Part shown: one piece after another, positions 58,420 through 64,000 of the stretch
How positions within the stretch are numbered: the first letter of the stretch is position 1
How the letters are laid out: each line of letters begins with the position of its first letter
From: Lutjanus erythropterus
Taxonomy: Eukaryota; Chordata; Actinopteri; Lutjaniformes; Lutjanidae
Assembly (NCBI GenBank): GCA_020091685.1
Contig: CM034602.1
Coordinates: 5,078,122 to 5,142,121, forward strand
DNA: 64,000 bases
Reading direction: 5' to 3'
Notes under the pieces: generated by a model
Database searches by the model: none
What the model was told of the DNA's origin: nothing
Seen by the model: only the letters and a program-made list of their open reading frames with translations
Program-made: the position numbers and the translations under genes

Positions 58420-58605
58420 TCACAGCTGAGTGGGAGGAGACCCTGTGGTAGTCTCAGGACGTGTCTGATGGACTGGAGGTTCCCTGCTGGCACTGGAGCA
58501 CTGGTGTTCCCCAAAAGAGGCTGGACAGATTATGGGGGAAAGGGACATTATGGCTGCTCTCCTAACTTCTTTAGCCAGTATGATCTTGAACCAGACAAAA
58601 GCATA
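58420..58605 (+). mobile_element. RTE/Rex3-like LINE 3' fragment (copy 3)
   Basis: Words CAGCTGAGTGGGAGGAGACC, 'gtagtctcaggacgtgtctg', 'aaaagaggctgga', 'ggggaaagggacat.atgg' and 'gatcttgaaccagacaaaagc' correspond to successive words of the LINE 3' region, also seen at 10281 and 31345. The GATG tail is missing. The overlapping frames of 83 and 100 codons here are shadows of the decayed LINE. Confidence 0.5.
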
Positions 58606-59032
58606 CAAATGTAATAGATACCCATATGAAAACAAAAATACACATGATCATTTACTAATAGCAATATTTTTTGGCTTTTCTGCAATATGATATATATTTC
58701 GATACCCACATTTTCTCTGAAAGTGTCGTGGGTCTGACGGCTCTACAGGGCCTTGAGAGGTCATGAAAAATAAGTAAAAACTTTGAAATTACTATAAAAT
58801 ATTTGACTAATTTTAAAAAGGAAAGCTGAACTAATAAAAAATAATCTATGGGATTTAAATTCCATACTATTCTGCATTTGTCTGACCTGGTGCTACAGTG
58901 TATTTGGTGACCTGTCACATTAGTTCAGGAATAACTTCTATCTAATTATTGGTACGATTGGTCTGAATTGGGCCACGACATTCTTAACTTTAGAAAAGGC
59001 TGGTCTAAAATAACATAAGACGATCTTATAGA
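58606..59032. other. Unassigned sequence
   Basis: AT-rich. 'gatatatatttcgataccc' near 58690 hints at a decayed repeat. No frame recognised. Confidence 0.35.
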
Positions 59033-59392
59033 AGGACAATATATGGATCAAATCATGCATCACAATTTTTTTGACCAAATACCTTGTACTGTGTGGACAA
59101 AATGGACAGATGACAAAATCAGGAATGTGGATATAATAACCAAGTGGTTAAAGGCAAATAATCACTCCACTGTAATGTGGCCAGTATGCAAAATTAAATT
59201 GTGTTTAAAGGCCAAATGGTCAGTGAATATTCAATTTTTTTTTTTTTTTGGCTGGTGAGTGAAGGCAAATCTACAAGGCACTTGCATATTTTAACAACAT
59301 TTGGCTGGTGCCTGTGCAACCTTTAAAACAAACAAAAAAAAACAATCCTTATGCCCATGGATCTAAAATCGGTATGCTGTCCAGCCCTATGT
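59033..59392 (+). mobile_element. hAT-like dispersed repeat, second copy of the 5417-6376 family
   Basis: 59121-59162 matches the reverse complement of 5986-6027 closely ('aatgtggatataat', 'aaaggcaaataat'). Nearby 'tttttgaccaaataccttg' also fits the family as I recall it. The right end at 59375-59390 is GCTGTCCAGCCCTATG, a second hAT-like terminus in reverse. A T15 run lies near 59236-59250. 'ttggctggtg' occurs twice, so another sequence may be inserted. Confidence 0.5.
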
Positions 59393-59939
59393 GAGATCAA
59401 ATTAAAAAAAAGACTTTAGAAAAGCAAGAATACAGTGCTTTCATTGATCTAACTATGTTTTCTGTGATCTGGTCTGGTGTGTGCTTTGCTCGCTGAATTT
59501 TAATGGCGGCACATGATATGGTTTAAATAAATAACAATATTTATTTCTTAATCCTATTAGTGCTGTAGTTGTAATAACAGGCAAATCTCCTGCCTAGAGA
59601 GACTGGGTCTTGTAAAAAGGAAAAATGATAGTGATATGATTTATGGGTCGAGGTAGCACGCTTTCTGACTTGTTTCTGAATAATTTGGAAGGTTTATCTA
59701 CGATAACAAGTCAGTGTAATCTACAAAGTTTGATCATACAACAGGCCCATACAGAAAACCTGTAATAAATCAAAGTATAATTAATCTTGGATGTTGAAAA
59801 GAGTCCTTCCATTGAAATTAGATGCTTATTCAACACTTTGAATAAGTCCTGTATCTTTAGGTAACACAAAAGCATGATGAAACACTTTCTTCCTTTTAAA
59901 AACCTTTGAAAAGAGCAATCCACATGGTGGGTCTGCCAC
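59393..59939. other. Unassigned sequence
   Basis: No repeat or frame recognised; AT-rich. Confidence 0.35.
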
Positions 59940-60160
59940 ATAAATCTGTCTGTCACTCCTCCAAACCCAGTCTGGAAAAAAGTGACCCTCATTATTATCA
60001 TGCAAAGCCGTTGCAGAATAAATGCATTCATTTGGCAAGGAAACCCTCCACAGAGAACAGAATCTCATTCATCAGGTCTTGCCTTGGAAGGAAAGGAAAA
60101 ACTGCACAGCTGCAAAGCCTAAACATGCCCATGCATTGGACAGATGTTCAATTTATTCAG
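59940..60160 (+). pseudogene. Possible L1-like LINE ORF2 fragment
   Basis: One plus-strand frame reads INAFIWQGNPPQ at about 60017-60052. This resembles the L1 ORF2 block 'IN.FIW.GK.PRI' downstream of the reverse transcriptase core. Flanking residues do not extend the match convincingly. Only about a dozen residues support it, so this could be chance. Confidence 0.3.
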
Positions 60161-60318
60161 CAGTAAATCATGAGTTTATGAAGTTTGGTTTTACATTTTT
60201 AGAAATGAGTTCTAACTCTCTGAAGTTGGTTAGTAACAAGACTTTGCGCCTTGACCAGTGAGTTGTAGGCAGCAGAGTTGTAATATTGTAAATTAATTAC
60301 GCTTTGCAAGCAAATGCA

Positions 60319-60353
60319 TGTGTGCGTGTGTGTGTGTGTGTGCGCACACACAT
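60319..60353. repeat. Alternating purine-pyrimidine tract with an 18-bp palindrome
   Basis: A GT run passes through TGCGCA into a CA run. 60335-60352 (TGTGTGTGCGCACACACA-type) is a perfect palindrome. Such tracts can adopt Z-form or cruciform structure in vitro. Confidence 0.85.
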
Positions 60354-60529
60354 GATCAACAGACCCAAAGCTTGCCCATAGCTAAACTCCTGGACTGATG
60401 CAGGCTTTTTTTTGTGCACATTCATGACTGTATGCTGAAGGACCTTGGACCTGAATCAGGACTTTAACCTTTTATGAGGTGACAGCCATGGCCCCAGGCA
60501 TTATATTTTCAGGTCATCCCATTTTTAAG
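60354..60529. other. Unassigned sequence
   Basis: Nothing recognised. Confidence 0.4.
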
Positions 60530-60765
60530 AATGCAATATCTCAAGAACACCTTGAGGGTTTTTTTCCACAAATGCACAAATAACCACTAAAGGATAACCT
60601 GATGAGTTCTTGGTGGTCAAAGGTCAAGTGACTGTGACCTCATGTCTGTCTTGTTTTCATGAAGGCGATTTCTGAGGAACGCTTAGAAGGAATTTCTTAA
60701 AATTTGGTGCAAATATCCTCTTGGACTTGAGGATGGCCTGATTAGATTTTGGTGGTCAAAGGTCA

Positions 60766-60780
60766 AGGTCACGGTGACCT
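60766..60780. promoter_or_regulatory. Perfect consensus oestrogen response element sequence
   Basis: AGGTCACGGTGACCT is an inverted repeat of AGGTCA with a 3-bp spacer, identical to the consensus oestrogen-receptor site. It overlaps TCAAGGTCA (60763-60771), the monomer site for SF-1/ERR-type receptors. It lies in a dispersed repeat, so whether it acts here is unknown. Confidence 0.6.
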
Positions 60781-60859
60781 CACTAGACACATTTTTGGCC
60801 TCAAATTCAAGAATTCATACACTGATTTTGACAAAATTACACACAAAAGGTTACCCAAA

Positions 60860-60872
60860 AGGTCAAAGGTCA
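60860..60872 (+). promoter_or_regulatory. Perfect DR1 nuclear-receptor site
   Basis: AGGTCA-A-AGGTCA, a direct repeat with one-base spacing, is the consensus for HNF4, RXR/PPAR and COUP-TF type receptors. It lies in the third, partial unit of the same repeat. Binding is unproven. Confidence 0.55.
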
Positions 60873-60875
60873 ACT

Positions 60876-63440
60876 AAAAGAAGAAAGTATGTTTCTCACT
60901 GGAAATTATTCACTGGAATTGCACGTATCAAGTGATCAACAACTGCTTCAGTTTGAAATCTTGTTTCAGCTTTGGACAACACATGTGGGGGTCACATCAT
61001 AACTTTACAAATCTCCACTGTTTGCATTTGGCAGGTAAGGTGACACTGCAGTCGGTGCTTCACCGTCGGTTCCCTGGCAGAGACCTGCACCCACTAAAGT
61101 TACCTCTTATAGATGTTCATTTAAACACCACTCATTAACACCATCCTCACTCAGATCTCACAAAACACAGTTGCCCTCTGGGTAGAAAGATGTAGGTTTT
61201 CTGAATGTGCCTCTAATGGCAATTTGCTGTAGAAACGGGTCCCTTTACGTCTCTTTGAATGCAACAAACAGCTTTAAACTTGTTTTAAAAACTATAATCT
61301 TTCCGGAAAATTGTGGAATATACGTTTTTATTGCCGTGAACATTTATGGTTGGATGTTGGAAGTCAAAATTGGCTTTAAATTTGAAACTCCCAGCATGCT
61401 TTAGAGAGTATGAAAAGTGAGAAATGAAAAGCCCATAATCCACCAACTTATAAGACCGTTGTTGTAGATTTAGGTTAAGATAATTACATATTTTTATTGT
61501 ACTTTCATCTACATATTTTCTTGGATTCTGGGGAGCAGCCTAATTTAAAGCAGCACAGTTTGTGCCGTTCGCAGTGTTTTGCATTTAAACCTTTGCCACT
61601 TATGGAGGTTATTCCAGTTGTAATTCTGCTGCTTCTGTGTTTAACTGCACAATGAATCACTAAAAGGTTTGACTCCAGTTGCAAAGACCTATTTTATTTA
61701 TCCTTAAATGTTTTTGATGCAAAACACAGCTGCCAGTACTCCCCAAGGAAATTCAAGGCCTTCTGCTCCCAGTCCCACTCTCGCACAGATCATGTCACAT
61801 GAAATCAACATTTTAGTTAAAGGGTTCTAATAATACATGATCGTGTGCCTGAATGGGTTAAGGTTTATTGGGGATGTTGCTTTAAATAACATCGCAGGTC
61901 CAAGTCGCTTTATCAATAGAACAGGCTTCTCCTCATGCACCTCACAGACTTACGAGTTATGCTTGAGGGCACTTACATCCTTGTTGGCACCGGGGGTATT
62001 CTGCTGCACACTTGACATGCACTCCCATCTGAGACTGCCAGTGTCACACTTTGGCCTGAGGGTTAAAGTTGGCCAGGGGAGCAAGGGAGTCGGCCTCTCT
62101 GCCTGGCCTCCCCCGAGGAACGAAGCACATGTGCATTGTGAGCATGAACTGACTGGGTTTGTCACGAACCCCCCCCCACCCCTTCCACAACACCACTTCC
62201 CCTCCTCTCCCTCATGCTGTAGTGCACAACCTCTGCATCAGCTCTTCTGTCACCATCTGAAGTACAGCTTCAAGTGCACTGCGAGACTCAAATTTAAAAA
62301 GACAGCTGAAGGAAAGCAATAAGCACTGGAGACACAGTTTTGCCTGTCTGCAGAGCTTCACCCTTCCTATGTGGTTATTACGTGTATCTCTAAATAGGTA
62401 TGCACAGTTTCATAATTTCTGCAAAGATGAAAGAAAAATGTGCAACATGAATTTTGCAACACAGGAAAATACAGATGCTTCATTCTTCGGTGAGCGATTA
62501 ACATGTTGGTGGTGAAAGCTGTCAGCTGGGGTGAAGTCACAAAATCAGAGTAATGACTCAATGTGCAGCATGACCTGTACATGGTCTGCTGGTTTTAAGG
62601 CCAACTCACATGGCAAAAGGTTTAGCAGGGGCGAGGAGTTGTAGTTCAGTACACAGAGTACGCACAGCTGGTGCCTCAGCGGGAGGTGGACAAGGCCTGT
62701 TTGATCCACACAGAATATGGAAAGACTTATGTTCAACGTTGGGTACTTCACGCCATGTATTTCTTTCATTTACTACACTGCTTGTAATGTTAATAGTTAT
62801 TACCAATGGCGTGAAACACAAATTGGTTGATCAATATATGCTCTTGTAGGTACTGATGTAATTACAGTATGTGTAGCATGAAGAACAAATGATTAGGATG
62901 ATGGAGACCATATTTATTATTTATATCTTCAAAAGTCAATACTGACTTAACATTACAATAATTGTGTGCAACATTTCAACTGTACAACATGTGCAATAAG
63001 TTTTCAACAGTGCAAGACTTTGATGTTACATTGGCATCAATGCAGTACATTTAAACTAAGGGTAGAGGCATGTATTCACCCCGAACCGTTCGGTCAGGGC
63101 TGTGACAATAATTGCAATACCGCAGGGTTGAACTCATTACTGTCATCACCACAAATGTTATTTTAAAGGGTTAATCTCGTTTAATTCCACTGTGCGATGC
63201 AGTTAAGATCAGAACTACTCACACGGCAAGTCATGAACACGGCCTCTAATTCGTTCCACCCAAAGACAAGGGACTGCGACATGCTAACAGCTGTGGTCAA
63301 CATGGAAAAATGTATGAAACACAGAAGACATAGTGTTGGATTTACCATTATGGATTTTATTTTTATTTTTTTTACTGTGTCTCCAAAAAAGATACTGAGT
63401 GAGTTCAAGGCTGGATTACAAAGCTTCTGAAAGGGTTATG
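60876..63440. other. Unassigned intergenic sequence
   Basis: Includes a 161-codon frame (61837-62322 plus) with a Pro/Cys/His-rich, domain-free product, and a C-rich run near 62168-62180. Other frames are shorter shadows. No repeat termini are recognised. Confidence 0.3.
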
Positions 63441-63664
63441 TAGTGTTTCCTCCATCCTGGTCCTCCAGGCCCGCCGCCCTGCATGTTTTAGATGTTTCCC
63501 TGCTCCAACACACCTGATTCAAATGATCAGCTCATTATCAGGCTTCAGGCTATCTGGCAGAGGTTTCATGGTGAGCTGATTATCTGAATCAGGTGTGTTG
63601 GAGCAGGGAAACATCTAAAACATGCAGGGCGGCGGGCCCGGAGGACCAGGATATGGGAAACACT
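63441..63664. mobile_element. Palindromic hAT MITE with 8-bp target duplication
   Basis: Two arms of about 85 bp (63442-63527 and 63578-63664) are near-perfect inverted copies around a roughly 50-bp centre. The ends are AGTGTTTCC / GGAAACACT. It is flanked by GGGTTATG at 63433-63440 and 63665-63672, a perfect 8-bp duplication typical of hAT elements. The inner words 'ctgcatgttttagatgtttc' and 'acacacctgattca' are those of a very abundant teleost MITE. No transposase. The high arm identity and intact duplication suggest recent insertion. Confidence 0.85.
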
Positions 63665-63672
63665 GGGTTATG

Positions 63673-64000
63673 GCTGTACCAGAGCCAATGCTGTAAAGGT
63701 ACAATGCTAGCATTAGCTTGGCGTTAGTCTTTCCTGCTCAGCTCACTTTGGGGCTAAAAGCTTTCACTTTTTCTGCAGTTGAGAAATAAGAGATGAGACT
63801 TTTCTTGATCTAGAGAAGGTGCAGCATTTATGAACTGACACACCTGTACTGTACATTTACTGCCAGACTGACAACATTCTGCCAAGTTTAAGTTTCTACT
63901 CCTCTTTAAGCAGCAGCATCAGTTTGCTACACTTCAATAAAACACAATAAAACACAATTATTTGGGCAGTTGGGGAAAACCGCCATATGTTGCTTTTTCA
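63673..64000. other. Unassigned sequence
   Basis: 'aatgctagcattagcttggcg' near 63702 resembles repeat wording common in fish. Nothing else is recognised. Confidence 0.35.

Larger units (their letters stand above)
60530..60875 (+). repeat. Tandem 'GGTCAAAGGTCA' dispersed repeat
   Basis: Two diverged units of about 130-150 bp. Each reads 'aagaac.ccttgaggg' or 'ggaacgcttagaagg', then 'ttggtggtcaaaggtcaag' and 'gtgacctca'. A third partial unit ends 'ccaaaaggtcaaaggtcaac'. I recall this as a widespread fish repeat. Each unit carries several AGGTCA nuclear-receptor half-sites. No coding content. Confidence 0.7.

Noticed and set aside
61837-62322. 161-codon open frame with a proline/histidine-rich part
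   Set aside because: The composition comes from a C-rich tract. No motif, signal or exon features.

Overview
The window looks like nuclear DNA of a ray-finned fish, probably a percomorph teleost. The evidence is its interspersed repeats. It holds three fragments of one Tc1-type transposon, remnants of three kinds of LINE, several hAT-like termini, and MITEs whose ends or interiors match sequences I know from fish genomes. Long (CA)n/(GT)n tracts and an AT-rich background fit this. All family names come from memory of family consensus sequences; no search was run.

I found no host protein-coding gene, tRNA, rRNA, CRISPR array or operon. The longest open frames (162, 161 and 154 codons) have no recognisable domain or exon structure. 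The only protein homology I recognise is decayed transposon sequence: Tc1-type transposase (19.9-20.3 kb minus, 45.2-45.7 kb plus, a 3' piece at 7.7-8.1 kb), LINE reverse transcriptase (16.1-16.3 kb minus), and L1-like fragments (21.9 kb minus, 60.0 kb plus, the latter weak). The window therefore reads as a gene desert or a very large intron.

Layout. 0-2 kb: unique sequence, CNE-like. 2-6.4 kb: repeat-rich, with a hAT-like end and a dispersed repeat interrupted by two insertions. 6.4-12.9 kb: mostly unassigned, with a Tc1 3' piece and an RTE-like LINE tail. 12.9-13.6 and 17.6-18.2 kb: CNE-like. 14.6-16.9 kb: several repeat fragments. 19.6-20.5 kb: Tc1 remnant. 22.7-35 kb: alternating CNE-like unique blocks (22.7-23.0, 24.1-24.6, 27.0-27.5, 29.5-31, 34.1-35.1 kb) and repeats. 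35.1-35.9 kb: nested repeats. 37.5-38.15 kb: CNE-like. 38.2-39.1 kb: inverted-repeat element with a MITE inside. 40-41.7 kb: CNE-like plus a repeat. 42.15-43.15 kb: a 1,000-bp inverted-repeat element. 44.6-50 kb: microsatellite, Tc1 copy and LINE tail. 49.9-51.0 kb: a GGTTCT-rich element split by a hAT insertion. 52-60 kb: diverse repeat fragments. 60.5-60.9 kb: a tandem repeat carrying nuclear-receptor half-sites. 63.4-63.7 kb: a palindromic hAT MITE with an intact 8-bp target duplication.

The CNE-like blocks are long, non-repetitive and contain homeodomain- and POU-type motifs. They suggest a regulatory landscape of a distant developmental gene, but conservation cannot be shown from one sequence. 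I saw no undescribed biological system. The most interesting items are the datable nested insertions and the regulatory motifs carried by repeats.
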